DNA of 64,000 bases. Source: an uncultured Roseburia sp. Its GTDB lineage: Bacteria > Bacillota > Clostridia > Lachnospirales > Lachnospiraceae. Made by a program: the position numbers and the translations under genes. This document shows positions 36,142-46,500 of the stretch, one piece after another; the stretch's first letter is position 1, and every line of letters begins with the position of its first letter. The DNA lies in contig CANRYS010000009.1 of assembly GCA_947644305.1 (NCBI GenBank), positions 24,873 to 88,872 of the forward strand. Reading direction: 5' to 3'. A model generated the notes under the pieces. That model did no database searches. It saw nothing but the letters and a program-made list of their open reading frames with translations, and was not told the origin of the DNA.

Positions 36142-38085
36142 ATGCAGAGCTACAGTGAAAAATTTCAAAAAGAAATTGTAAAGTACCTTAGAATCAGTAT
36201 CATATCCATTCTTACGCTGGCACTGGTCCTGATAGGCTGGCTTGAAATCACTTCCTTTCAGGATAAACATGCAATGCTGAAATCCCAGAGCCACCATAAT
36301 GTAGAAAGCTGGTTTAATGACAGAATTAGTATTCTCGATTCATTCATGTCCTATATCAGCTATGATACAGATATCATGAATGATTATGAGGCAACGCAAA
36401 AATATCTGGAAACCACTGCAAAGAAACACACAGATCTTCTGAGCGTATACATCGGATCTCCTTCCTTTCATACAAAATTGATTTGCAGCGACAACTGGAT
36501 TCCTGAAGATGACTACGTCGTGGCAGAACGGGACTGGTATTCCGGCGCCACAAAAAATGATGGGCTTTTTGTATCCGAGCCCTATGTGGATGCCACCTAC
36601 GGTGAACTTTGTATCACGATATCCAAACCGGTCCCCGGCACCGATGCTGTCATCGCCATTGATATCACGCTGACTACCCTTCAAGAAGCCATAAACAGCT
36701 TCTGCACCAATCTTCAGATGGTCAGTCTAATCTCCTCTGAAGGCACTATCGTAACATGCCCTCTGGAGAACTATGCCATGACAGATAAAAATTCTGTAAA
36801 AACAGTGGACACCCCCTTTGGCTCTGTCCGGGAAAATAAAAGTTCATTGATCCGCACCTCTGGTCTTCGTTATTATTTTACAGCGGCTGTGCCATTGGAA
36901 AAGATCTCCTATCAGCTCTATGTCAGTACCGGAACAAGGACCATTATGTTCCAGTTTACTCTGCTGATCTTTGCCTATGTGCTGATCCTGTTTCTCTATA
37001 TCATCGGATTCAAAAAGCTGATTACCAGAGTGATCACCGAAGGCTTCCAACCCTTTGAGCACATCAAAGAAAAAATCCTGGCGCTTTCCGACTGCCAGCT
37101 AGACGTTCATTTTGGAGAAGATACGAACATCAAAGACATCAAGGAATTACAGGATGCTCTGGACACCATGACCTCAACCTTACGAAGTTACATTCAGGAC
37201 ATTCGGCAGATCTTATCCCAGGTGTCTGACAACGATCTCAGCGCTAAAAGTGAGATCACCTACCGCGGGGATTTTGTGGAGATTCAGTCAGCCATCAACC
37301 AGATCATAGAAAAATTTAGAAACATTATAGGAGACATCAATACTGTCTCCGCAGACTTGAATACCTCTTCTGGACAAATTGCCGCCGTGGCAGAAGAAAT
37401 CGCCGGCAACAGTTCGGATCAAACCCGTTCCATGGGAGAACTCCGCCAGGAATTTGACCAGTTCCGCCAGGACATGACGCAGATCCACGAACAGATCACC
37501 AACACCAATGAGGCGATAGCAGTCAATAGCGAAGCACTGAATGATATTGGAAGCAACGGAATGAAAAAACTGACAAAAAGCATAAGCCAGATCCAGACGA
37601 GTTCCGAGTCCATCTCCGAATTTGTAAATAAGATAGAAAGTATTTCTTCCCAGACCCAGATGCTATCGCTGAATGCTTCCATCGAGGCAGCACGGGCAGG
37701 AGATGCCGGAAAAGGATTTGCTGTGGTAGCTGGCGAGATCAGCAAACTCAGCGAGGATACCATGAGGGCAAACCTTGAAATCGCCCAGATCATCAACGAC
37801 AATAATTCCTACGTTAGAGAAGGTATCGAGATCGCAGACTCCACAAGAGAAACCCTTCTTGCCTCCCTGAGTGATAACCGTAAAATGGCAGAAAAGATGG
37901 AACAGATCACCAACATCCTGGATTCCCTGCTGGATCAGACCCAGCAGATTGAATCAGAACTCCTGATCTCCGTAAAGCTTGGCGAAGAAAATGTATCCAT
38001 GACAGATACCTGCTGTTCCAGCACAGAAGAACTCCTTACCAGTTCGAATACCTTAAAAGGAAATGTAGAAAAGTATATATTATAG
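36142..38085 (+). CDS. Methyl-accepting chemotaxis protein
   Basis: A 647-residue receptor. There is one N-terminal membrane helix (about 15-38), an extracellular dCache-type sensor, and a second helix near 275-297. The signalling domain has the conserved tip SSQTQMLSLNASIEAARAGD and GKGFAVVAGEISKLSED. The start at 36142 follows GGAGGAAAAGCA; a TTG 15 bases upstream overlaps the ribosome site and is rejected. No flagellar or che genes lie nearby. Confidence 0.93.
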   Translation: MQSYSEKFQKEIVKYLRISIISILTLALVLIGWLEITSFQDKHAMLKSQSHHNVESWFNDRISILDSFMSYISYDTDIMNDYEATQKYLETTAKKHTDLLSVYIGSPSFHTKLICSDNWIPEDDYVVAERDWYSGATKNDGLFVSEPYVDATYGELCITISKPVPGTDAVIAIDITLTTLQEAINSFCTNLQMVSLISSEGTIVTCPLENYAMTDKNSVKTVDTPFGSVRENKSSLIRTSGLRYYFTAAVPLEKISYQLYVSTGTRTIMFQFTLLIFAYVLILFLYIIGFKKLITRVITEGFQPFEHIKEKILALSDCQLDVHFGEDTNIKDIKELQDALDTMTSTLRSYIQDIRQILSQVSDNDLSAKSEITYRGDFVEIQSAINQIIEKFRNIIGDINTVSADLNTSSGQIAAVAEEIAGNSSDQTRSMGELRQEFDQFRQDMTQIHEQITNTNEAIAVNSEALNDIGSNGMKKLTKSISQIQTSSESISEFVNKIESISSQTQMLSLNASIEAARAGDAGKGFAVVAGEISKLSEDTMRANLEIAQIINDNNSYVREGIEIADSTRETLLASLSDNRKMAEKMEQITNILDSLLDQTQQIESELLISVKLGEENVSMTDTCCSSTEELLTSSNTLKGNVEKYIL

Positions 38086-38137
38086 GAAAACTTGTCTTAA
38101 TGGTAGTCAAAGTTCTTTCCTAATCTGACACAAATCC

Positions 38138-38206
38138 GGGGGAGGGGCTGTCGGGAAATAAGACAGTTCAACTCAGGGACCAGTATTAACCGACAGCCCC
38201 TCCCCC
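38138..38206. terminator. Long GC-rich hairpin between MCP and AraC genes
   Basis: A perfect 17-bp stem (38138-38154 with 38190-38206) with a 35-base loop. It has no T-run; it may still stop transcription from both convergent genes or form a repeat element. Confidence 0.5.
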
Positions 38207-38213
38207 CAAATTA

Positions 38214-39062
38214 TTAGACTTCCTTTCGCATCTTAGAAGGAGAGACACCATACGCTTTTTTAAAGAGTTTACTAAAATGATAAGCATCTTCATAACCAAC
38301 TCTCTCAGCGATCTCTCCTATGGACAGGGAAGTCCCCGATTCCAGGAGCGCTTTCGCCTTCTCCATCCTCACACGAATGAGATAATGAATTGGAGATTCC
38401 CCTATCTCTGATTTAAAGATCTTCGAGATATAAAATGGGCTAAGATACATATTTTCTGCGATCTGGTCCAGCGAGATCTTATTGGCATAATGTTCCTCCA
38501 GATAATCAGCGATCTTTTCTGCGGTATCTTTCTTTCCCGCATAGTCAAATTCCTTTCCCTCTGTCAATTCCACCTGTCCTGTCTGCTCTCTGACGATATT
38601 TAATAAGAGCTGTACAAGGAATGACTTGAGCATAAAATAGCGCCCCGGCATCCTTGTCTGATTCTCCTTCACCATCTCTTCACAGATGCGGAAGATTTTC
38701 CTCTGTGTCTTTCCTTTGGTATGCAAAACATTTCCGCCGTCTCTCAAGTCGATATGATTCGGTCTCATGCCGCAAAATTTTATATCGGTAAAACCGAAAA
38801 AAAATTCCACCCGCCCTTTATCGCTATCGCCGATGATGCTCTGATGTCTCGTTCCCGGATTGAAGATGAGTACATCCCCGGTTCTCACCGGTATGTATTC
38901 ATCATCCAAATGATAGAGCCCCTCACCCTCCAAAATAATTCCAATTTCCGGGAAATCATGGCTGTGGTAATTATTTTCACTTTCTTTGCGATCAATCTTC
39001 ACCCCAAATAAAAAGGTAGGATTTAATTCCTCCGTAACCAGATCAAATTGTATATTTTCCAT
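38214..39062 (-). CDS. AraC-family transcriptional regulator
   Basis: A 282-residue regulator. A cupin-type sensing domain comes first (YHSHDFPEIGIILEGEGLYH, DVLIFNPGTRHQ). The C-terminal AraC double helix-turn-helix follows (ISLDQIAENMYLSPFYISKI and IGEIAERVGYEDAYHFSKLF). The cupin suggests a sugar or small-molecule ligand. It stands alone between a hairpin and panC; the target is unknown. Confidence 0.92.
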   Translation of the reverse strand: MENIQFDLVTEELNPTFLFGVKIDRKESENNYHSHDFPEIGIILEGEGLYHLDDEYIPVRTGDVLIFNPGTRHQSIIGDSDKGRVEFFFGFTDIKFCGMRPNHIDLRDGGNVLHTKGKTQRKIFRICEEMVKENQTRMPGRYFMLKSFLVQLLLNIVREQTGQVELTEGKEFDYAGKKDTAEKIADYLEEHYANKISLDQIAENMYLSPFYISKIFKSEIGESPIHYLIRVRMEKAKALLESGTSLSIGEIAERVGYEDAYHFSKLFKKAYGVSPSKMRKEV

Positions 39063-39151
39063 CCGTCGTCTCTCCTAATAACTGCATTCTGCATAATATA
39101 GCCAGATACTTATTATTCTTAGTTCTCTCTAGAACTTATCTTCTGATTATA

Positions 39152-39991
39152 TTAGGCAATAAAATTATCGATGAGCCTCGTCTTTCCAATATAGACAGCC
39201 ACTGCCGCCAAAACTTCTCCCTGGATCTGATCTACGGGTTTCAATGTATTCCAGTCCACCACCTCGACGTAGTCGATTCTTGCCAGCGCTTCACTCTCTA
39301 TGGTTCCCCGGATCGCCGCCACGATCTTCTCTGCGCTCTTTTCGCCATCCCGCAGAAGCTTTTCTCCCTCTGCTAAGCCCTTGTGAAGAATCACCGCCGC
39401 TTTCCTCTCCTCTTCATCCAAATAGGTGTTGCGGGAACTCTTCGCCAGTCCGTCCGCTTCTCTCACGATAGGGCAGCCCACGATCTCCAGGTCAAAATTC
39501 AGATCTCTTACCATGCGGCGGATCACAGCCAATTGCTGGGCGTCCTTCTGGCCAAAATATGCCCGGTCCGGCGCTACGATGTGGAACAGCTTTGACACCA
39601 CGGTACACACACCTCGGAAATGGGTAGGTCTGGACTTGCCACAAAGCCCTTTCGTGAGGTCATCCATATCCACGAAGGTACAAAAATCCTCAAAGTACAT
39701 TTCTCCCTCTGCCGGATGAAAAACCAGATCTGCTCCCGCCTCTTCGCAGATCTTTCCATCCCGTTCCAGGTCCCGGGGATAGCTTGCCAGATCCTCGCTG
39801 GGACCGAACTGGATCGGATTTACAAACACACTGACCACTACCCGGTCATTTTCCTCCACAGCCTTGTCGATCAGACTTTTATGCCCCTCGTGAAGATATC
39901 CCATGGTGGGTACCAGCCCCACAGACAAGCCTTCCCTTCTCCATTCCTTTACCTGTTCTCTGACATCCTTTATCGTCTCTGCAATTTGCAT
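39152..39991 (-). CDS. panC: Pantothenate synthetase
   Basis: A 279-residue enzyme that joins pantoate and beta-alanine in coenzyme A biosynthesis. Visible motifs are VPTMGYLHEGHKSLI (HIGH-type), VFVNPIQFGPSEDLASYPRD, FGQKDAQQLAVIRRMVRDLN and SSRNTYLDEEERKAA. It acts on the product made by PanB via a reductase. The start at 39991 with AAGGGGA is preferred over upstream starts. It overlaps nothing but is 17 bases from panB. Confidence 0.97.
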   Translation of the reverse strand: MQIAETIKDVREQVKEWRREGLSVGLVPTMGYLHEGHKSLIDKAVEENDRVVVSVFVNPIQFGPSEDLASYPRDLERDGKICEEAGADLVFHPAEGEMYFEDFCTFVDMDDLTKGLCGKSRPTHFRGVCTVVSKLFHIVAPDRAYFGQKDAQQLAVIRRMVRDLNFDLEIVGCPIVREADGLAKSSRNTYLDEEERKAAVILHKGLAEGEKLLRDGEKSAEKIVAAIRGTIESEALARIDYVEVVDWNTLKPVDQIQGEVLAAVAVYIGKTRLIDNFIA

Positions 39992-40008
39992 CTTAATTTC
40001 CCCTTCCA

Positions 40009-40836
40009 TCAATACAATTTCTCGATCACACTGTCATCTACTGTGTACTCGTGTTCCTCCGCCGGAAACGCCCCGCTCTGCACTTCCTCGATATACTGCT
40101 TCACTGCTGTTTTCATCACCTCACCGATATTGGCAAACCGCTTCACAAACTTTGGCGTGAAATCAGAAAACATTCCCAGCATGTCCTGATAGACAAGTAC
40201 TTGTCCATCACATCCATTTCCTGCGCCGATGCCAATAGTCGGAATCCTGAGCTGTTCCGTAATCATATCTGCCAGCTTCCTCGGTACCCCCTCGATCACC
40301 ACGGCAAAGGCACCCGCTTTCTCTACCTCCCTGGCATCTTCCAAAAGTTTTCTCGCTGCCTTCTCACTTTTTCCCTGAACCTTAAAACCACCGAATGCAT
40401 TGATGGACTGCGGAGTCAGACCGATATGGGCACAGACCGGAATCCCCGCTTCTACGATGGCTTTGATCTGGGGACACACCTCTACTCCCCCTTCAAGCTT
40501 CACAGCATCCGCCCGTCCCTCCTTCATCAGTCGCCCGGCATTCACCAAGGCATCATATACGGAAGTCTGATAGGACATAAATGGCATGTCAATGATGACC
40601 AGAGCCTCCTTCGCCCCCCTAGCCACCGCTGCTCCGTGATGGATCATATCCTCCATCGTCACACTAATGGTATCTTCATAACCTAAAATCACATTTCCCA
40701 GGGAATCTCCCACCAAAATACTATTTACTCCCACCTCATCAAACAGCTTTGCGGTGGAATAATCATAGGCGGTGAGCATCGTCAGCTTGTTCCCCTCATC
40801 CTTTGCCTTCTGAAATGTCATTACAGTATTTTTCAT
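40009..40836 (-). CDS. panB: 3-methyl-2-oxobutanoate hydroxymethyltransferase
   Basis: A 275-residue enzyme that adds a hydroxymethyl group from methylenetetrahydrofolate to ketoisovalerate, the first step to pantothenate. Motifs: [56 protein letters not shown] and [14 protein letters not shown]. The start at 40836 follows GGAGGCAATAATC. panB, panC and the DUF2520 gene form an operon. Confidence 0.97.
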   Translation of the reverse strand: MKNTVMTFQKAKDEGNKLTMLTAYDYSTAKLFDEVGVNSILVGDSLGNVILGYEDTISVTMEDMIHHGAAVARGAKEALVIIDMPFMSYQTSVYDALVNAGRLMKEGRADAVKLEGGVEVCPQIKAIVEAGIPVCAHIGLTPQSINAFGGFKVQGKSEKAARKLLEDAREVEKAGAFAVVIEGVPRKLADMITEQLRIPTIGIGAGNGCDGQVLVYQDMLGMFSDFTPKFVKRFANIGEVMKTAVKQYIEEVQSGAFPAEEHEYTVDDSVIEKLY

Positions 40837-40855
40837 GATTATTGCCTCCATCGAG

Positions 40856-41740
40856 TCACACTTTATCCAGTGTGCTCCCTATTATTATATTTTTTATAGC
40901 CTCATAATCCCTCTCGGGATTTTTTTCTTCCGCCACTGCCAACACCTTTTGCCCCAGCAACCGGTAAATCTGTGCATCCGACTCTCCAAGCACCGACAGA
41001 TGCTTTTGAACCGTCCCCGCATCTCCCCGCTCGATCGGACCGGTCAGCGCTTCCACCGCTCCGTCCCACAGCATCTGATGCACATTTTTCTCCACCAATG
41101 GCTGAAAAAGCTCTTCTCCTTCTTTTTCGCCGATTCCACATTCCTCTAGCAAATTCAATCCCATTTGATAGAGACCGATCATAAAATTGCTCACAAGGGA
41201 GGCGGCGCAATGATACAAGGACTTCTTCCCCGGCTCGATCTGCAAAACCTTATTTCCCAATAGAGAAAAAACCCCCGTCATAACACGGCACGCCTCGGGC
41301 TGGCCTTCCATGGTAAAGATCACTTCTTTTAATTTATAATGCGATGTAAATCTGTCACTGAATGCGGACATAGGATGAATCGAACAGCCGGAAGCTCCCG
41401 TGCTGTCAATCCCAGAAAATACCTCAGATGATAATGAGCCACTGAAATGGCATAATACCTTGTGTTCCAATGAGCATGTCTCCGGAAATTCTTCTGATAT
41501 CCTTCGTATCTCTGCCCACACCTGCGCGATGGCGTCATCCGGCGTGGCGATGCAGAGCATATCACATGCCATTATAATGCTTTCTAAATCTTCAAATACC
41601 TTTGTATCCGTAAAAATCCCGGCTTCTTCCGAGCTTTCGATACTTCTGCTATAATATCCCACCAAAAAGAGTCCATGTTCCCGCATATACCTGCCCATAG
41701 AACACCCTACTTTTCCTGCTCCAATTATACCTATCTGCAT
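40856..41740 (-). CDS. Rossmann-fold/DUF2520 reductase-like protein
   Basis: A 294-residue protein with an N-terminal NAD(P)-binding motif [16 protein letters not shown] and a C-terminal helical DUF2520 domain ([20 protein letters not shown]). It belongs to the 6-phosphogluconate dehydrogenase-like group and is often found next to panB and panC, where it may supply ketopantoate reductase activity. That assignment is inferred from context. The start at 41740 follows GAAGGTGA. It lies 20 bases upstream of panB. Confidence 0.85.
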   Translation of the reverse strand: MQIGIIGAGKVGCSMGRYMREHGLFLVGYYSRSIESSEEAGIFTDTKVFEDLESIIMACDMLCIATPDDAIAQVWAEIRRISEEFPETCSLEHKVLCHFSGSLSSEVFSGIDSTGASGCSIHPMSAFSDRFTSHYKLKEVIFTMEGQPEACRVMTGVFSLLGNKVLQIEPGKKSLYHCAASLVSNFMIGLYQMGLNLLEECGIGEKEGEELFQPLVEKNVHQMLWDGAVEALTGPIERGDAGTVQKHLSVLGESDAQIYRLLGQKVLAVAEEKNPERDYEAIKNIIIGSTLDKV

Positions 41741-41961
41741 GCTATCACCTTCCGTTCTTTCAGAATGCAGTGACAACACATAATCATCTGATGCAGTTTC
41801 CTACGAATACCGCTCAAAGCATAGAATACCACATCAGACAAAAAAATGCAAATCCATGTCTTTTAATTGTTTTTCCTCTGTTCGACTTTTTTCGACAATT
41901 TCTGCACATATCACATGATATACTATAAAAATAGACGATTTACTGTAAACGGAGGAATATT

Positions 41962-42300
41962 ATGAAGCACACAGAAAAGCTGGGTATGGGAAAAAGAATT
42001 TATAGTTTAAGAAAACATAAGGGGTACACACGGGAACTACTGTCGACCAGAACGGGAATATCTTCTAAATTTCTATACGAGATAGAAATGAAAGATAAAG
42101 GCTTTTCTGCCCAGACACTAGTTAAACTATGCCAGGCTTTAAACGTTACGTCAGACTACATCCTGTTTGGACGTGAAATAAACAGGTATGATCAGGAACT
42201 GACAGCCACAATCGAAAAATTTACCCCAGATACCATCGAGCTAATTAAACACTTGATGGAGATCGCCGGAGAACTGGCAAAAAACAATCTGCAAAAGTAG
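41962..42300 (+). CDS. XRE-family transcriptional regulator
   Basis: A 112-residue protein with an N-terminal Cro/CI helix-turn-helix (LRKHKGYTRELLSTRTGISS, VKLCQALNVTSDYILFG). The C-terminal part is short and helical. GGAGGAATATT precedes the ATG. It is a lone gene with a terminator; the target is unknown. Confidence 0.85.
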   Translation: MKHTEKLGMGKRIYSLRKHKGYTRELLSTRTGISSKFLYEIEMKDKGFSAQTLVKLCQALNVTSDYILFGREINRYDQELTATIEKFTPDTIELIKHLMEIAGELAKNNLQK

Positions 42301-42358
42301 ACAAAACTAGTAGCGTATATTATGGAACAATGAGAGATAATAGCTTAATAGACATGTA

Positions 42359-42389
42359 GCGGCAGGAAAATTTTTCTGCCGCCTTTTTA
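42359..42389 (+). terminator. Terminator after the XRE gene
   Basis: GCGGCAG (42359-42365) pairs with CTGCCGC (42376-42382), followed by CTTTTT. Confidence 0.9.
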
Positions 42390-42399
42390 TAAAAAAATC

Positions 42400-42428
42400 T
42401 TGACAGCCCTGCTACTCCGTGTTACGAT
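42400..42428 (+). promoter_or_regulatory. Promoter of the PadR-DUF1048 operon
   Basis: Consensus TTGACA (42400-42405) and TACGAT (42423-42428) with a 17-base spacer. An imperfect palindrome downstream (about 42434-42449, AGTACTAAGTAATACT) could bind PadR itself. Confidence 0.7.
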
Positions 42429-42474
42429 ATAGCAGTACTAAGTAATACTTGATATCTATTATACAGAGTAGGAG

Positions 42475-42810
42475 GTGGCTGTCACGGATAACTTAACAGA
42501 AATGCTAAAGGGTATACTTGAAGGCTGTGTTCTTGAAATTATTAGCCGAACAGAAACTTATGGTTATGAGATTACCCGTCAACTAAATGCCCTTGGGTTT
42601 ACAGATGTGGTGGAGGGAACTGTTTATACGATCCTAATCCGATTGGAAAAAAACAACTTGGTGAACATAACAAAAAAACCATCTGATATAGGGCCCCCGC
42701 GCAAGTTTTTTTCCTTAAACGATGCCGGGCGTAAGGAACTTCAAAAATTTTGGCAAAAATGGGATTTTATCGTCTCAAAACTCGATCAGTTAAAGGAGGG
42801 GGCACGATGA
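42475..42810 (+). CDS. PadR-family transcriptional regulator
   Basis: About 108-111 residues. The winged helix reads LEGCVLEIISRTETYGYEIT and VVEGTVYTILIRLEKNNLVN, with the GPPRKFF pattern of PadR. The start is unusual: the only strong ribosome site AGGAGG (42470-42475) overlaps the in-frame GTG at 42475. An ACG at 42484 has ideal spacing and sits where relatives start (DNLTEML). It overlaps the next gene as ATGA. Confidence 0.88.
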   Translation: MAVTDNLTEMLKGILEGCVLEIISRTETYGYEITRQLNALGFTDVVEGTVYTILIRLEKNNLVNITKKPSDIGPPRKFFSLNDAGRKELQKFWQKWDFIVSKLDQLKEGAR

Positions 42811-43172
42811 ACAAATCAATACTTGAAGTTGTTTTAGGTGATCTGGATGAAAAAAGCGCCTATCGCCAAAAAATGAAACGGATTAAAGCACTGCCGGAAA
42901 ATTACCGTACTGCATTTAGGAAAATCCAAAAATACCTGTATCATTACGGTGAAGAAGGATGGAATATGATGATTTTCGATGATTTAATCGATCTGTTTGA
43001 AAGCAGTGTCGCCGACCAAAAAGATTTATCCGATGTTATAGGAAATGACGCCGCAAAATTTTGTGACGAACTAATTCTCGCTGCAAACACAAACCGAAAT
43101 ACGCGGCGCGATAAATTGAACCAGGAGATCGCAGAATATTTTGACAGGAAGGGGTCAAGCCATGTTCAGTAA
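42807..43172 (+). CDS. DUF1048 protein
   Basis: A 121-residue soluble helical protein (KMKRIKALPENYRTAFRKIQ and FDDLIDLFESSVADQKDLSD, IGNDAAKFCDELI). DUF1048 genes commonly follow a PadR regulator in Firmicutes; the role is unknown. The ATG overlaps the PadR stop, so the two are coupled, and GGAGGGGGC precedes it. Confidence 0.85.
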   Translation: MNKSILEVVLGDLDEKSAYRQKMKRIKALPENYRTAFRKIQKYLYHYGEEGWNMMIFDDLIDLFESSVADQKDLSDVIGNDAAKFCDELILAANTNRNTRRDKLNQEIAEYFDRKGSSHVQ

Positions 43173-43491
43173 AATTTATAAAATTCGCCAGGACAAAAAA
43201 ATCTATCGGAAACAGATGGAAAAAGTAAGCACTTTACCCAAAGATTATCAGTTCGTATTCGAAAAAATGTCAGATTATATATGGAGTTTTGCCGGTGGCG
43301 ATGGCATGGATACTCTGGAAACACAATATAAGCTGATCGATCTTTTTGCAGAAGCCGCTGCCGACGGCCTTGAAGTCCTGGATGTCACAGGAAATGACGT
43401 CGCCGGATTTTGTGATGAACTGATCCGTGGAAATAAGTCATGGCTGGATAACCCCCGCAAAAGATTGAATCGTTCGATTGGGCGGCAGTAG
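43162..43491 (+). CDS. DUF1048 protein, second copy
   Basis: A 109-residue paralogue of the preceding gene (KQMEKVSTLPKDYQFVFEKM and LIDLFAEAAADGLEVLDVTG, GNDVAGFCDELI). It starts inside the end of the first copy. The pair probably arose by duplication and may form a heteromer. Confidence 0.85.
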   Translation: MFSKIYKIRQDKKIYRKQMEKVSTLPKDYQFVFEKMSDYIWSFAGGDGMDTLETQYKLIDLFAEAAADGLEVLDVTGNDVAGFCDELIRGNKSWLDNPRKRLNRSIGRQ

Positions 43492-43540
43492 GGTGGGAGG
43501 TAACGGAGGGGAATCAACGTGAGTCATTCCCTCCCACTCC

Positions 43541-43569
43541 AAAAGAGACAACATACTGCTGCCTCTTTT
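43541..43569. terminator. Terminator between the DUF1048 and hsdR genes
   Basis: AAAAGAG (43541-43547) pairs with CTCTTTT (43563-43569). The T-run serves the plus strand and the A-run the minus strand. A second, larger GC-rich stem lies just left at about 43491-43540. Confidence 0.6.
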
Positions 43570-43582
43570 GCATAATTTATTA

Positions 43583-46500
43583 TTATAGGTATTTGGTTCT
43601 TATTTCTTTAATTTCTTTCGGAAGTTTACCTCTCAATTCCATGTTATGAGCTAATACATTCGCCGCTTTTTCTGATGCATGCTCATAATCCAATGATTTA
43701 ATAAGATCTTCCATATATGGTATCTTTTCAGGTTCAGATATATCATATGCTTCTACTGTTTTAGCCAGCAGTTCTTTATCCAATCCCCATTTTACTGCCA
43801 GCCGCCCAACTAATTCCTTCGCTTTCTCGCCACACCATTGTTCAAATGCTGCATCAAAGGGTGTAGAGGACAAAACTTTTCCCTGTAGCAATTCCTCATC
43901 TACAAAACGCTTTAACAGTTCAGACTTTACACTGTCTCCCATATCACTGACTTCCTGGATCTGCTCATAAATAATCCTTAATGTTTCATCATCCACGCAT
44001 TGAACTTCTCCAACGGTGTAAGTCTTATTGCCAATTAATTTTAAAATATAATCTGCGTTTATCACTTCGGCGTCTATCAATTTGGTCTTTCCCAAAGGTC
44101 TGACAATTACCGTTCCCGGATCTTGATCTTCTCCCGCTGGATTCAGGTTTTTATATGCACCTACATATTTTCTCCATGTATGCTCATCTATCCCAAATGT
44201 ATCATCACTCCAGGCATATTCATAATACTGTTGCAAACGATTCCATTGCATCACAGCCGCCATGTAAGCTTTATCAAATGCCCGTTTTTCCTTCGGATTG
44301 TTCTCAAATTCTTTCCATTTCGATGGTTCAGGTAGTATCTCCACCATCTCTATTATGAAGTTCTTAAATTTTTCTGTCGCAATCGAATATGTATCAACCA
44401 ATACTTTTGAACTCTTCCCACCACTTCCATATAATTTTAGTGCGTCTTCTACGCATTCCTTTGTCATGGCAGGATATTGAAAGTTGATGATAGTTCCAAA
44501 TTCCTTTTCTTTTCCAAACAGTCGGTTTGTTCGAGAATACGCTTGAATTAAACTCTGTAGTTCCAACATTCTGTCCACATACAAGGTATTCAATCTCTTG
44601 GAGTCATATCCCGTCAGCAATTGGTCGGCGACAATCACTAAATCTATATTTTTTTTGTTTATGCCACTGCCGCCACGCTTTGTTCTCTCAATCAAATCTT
44701 CAAAGTACTCATTCTTTCTTCCGGATTTGATGTCCTCCACATTTAAAGACAGATTTGTATATGCTCTGTAATCCTCAAGCATTTCTTCTAATATTTCGTC
44801 CGGCACTACCTGCATATGATCCTCAGAATCATCACCATTTTCATTTCCAATACTAAACGTCATCGCAATATTAAACTGCATTCCTCTACTTTTTATCTGC
44901 TTCTTAAACTCATGATAATATGCAATTACTCTTGTCTTAAACTTCGCAGTTAAAATCGCATTAAAATATCTGTCCTGCGACTGCACCTCCCAGTTATCAA
45001 GAATTTCACTTACCACTTTTGGAATATGGGTTTCGTCTTGATATAGAAAAATCCCTCTCTTGACGGTTTCTTTTTCTACTTCTAATTCACTAAGTTTCAT
45101 AACCTCTCTTTCAATGTCTCTTTCCGCCATCTCTGGATTCTCTATTACTTTGGCTTCTATTAATTGTTCCTTAAGTTTATCATAACTTTCAAATTCCCCA
45201 GTATTAATATAATCCACGTGAAAACCAAGGACATTTCCATCTGCAATCGCTGAATCAATCGTATATTCATGAAGCTTGGGTCCGAATAAACCTTCTGTCG
45301 TCCGAATCAATTCATTATACTCATTAATCCGTCCTTTCACACTATTTTCATCAAATAGAGGAGTCCCTGTAAAACCGAAAAATAAACTATTTTTTTTGAA
45401 ATAATTCTTGATGTTCTGCATCATTTCCCCCATCGTGGTACGATGGGCCTCGTCAATAATAAATATAATTTTTTTATCTGCAACCTGATAATCTTTTTGA
45501 TCCTGATAGTGTTTCACCAAAGCACTTAATTTATGTGTCGTTGTAACAATTATGGAACCTGCTTTGCTTTCCAATCGTTTCATAAGATTATACGTGTATG
45601 GTGTATCATCCACGTCTACCGGCTCATACTTTGAATATTCCTTAAACTTTTTACTGGTATTACTATCCAATTCTTTTCTATCAACCAAAAAAACAACCTT
45701 ATCAAACCCTGCACGTGTAGAAAGAAATAATGCCGTTTTAAAACTGGTAATGGTTTTACCCGATCCTGTCGTATGCCACACAAAACCGCCATGAGGAATA
45801 CGCTCTTCATTGTCATATCCCATAGCCGCCTTTTCAATCGCTCTTAAAGCATATACCTGATACGGACGGAGTAACAGATGTCGTCTCTCTTCTTCCCGCT
45901 CTGCTTCATCGATCACGAGATAATCACCTACCATCTGATGCGCCATAGGAATCATCAAAAAGGATTGTACAATCTCTTTGTAATCATTTATGGGCTTATT
46001 TTTCTCGTCTGCCCAATGGAAAACAAAGGCAGGGTTAAATTCCTCGATGGACTTCGGCGTTGCGAAATACCTTGTTTCTATCTCCGTAGTAACAATCATC
46101 ATCTGTGAAAATGCCATAAAATTATTGCAGTATTCACCATCCCTATAATATCTTTTAAATTGAAAATATGCTTCTTCCAAGTCTTTATCTACACGTTTTT
46201 GCTCAATATTTATCAGTGGCAGGCCATTGATCAAAAGCACAATGTCAAATCGGTTATTCTTCGAAGTTCTTACCTCTCTGGCAATTCTATAACTGGAGTC
46301 GCCGCCCCGCACCTCTGCTTTTCGAAATATGGTAAGTGTAATCTGCTTCCTTGTTACCTTGGGATTATCATCCCGGTAAATGCCATCTATCTTTCCCACC
46401 GAATTTTCCGCCGAAAGAATCTTGGCTGCCTCATAACTATTATCAATCTGATTTACTTTTGCCATTACCTGTTGAAACTCATGATCCGTCAATTCTACGC

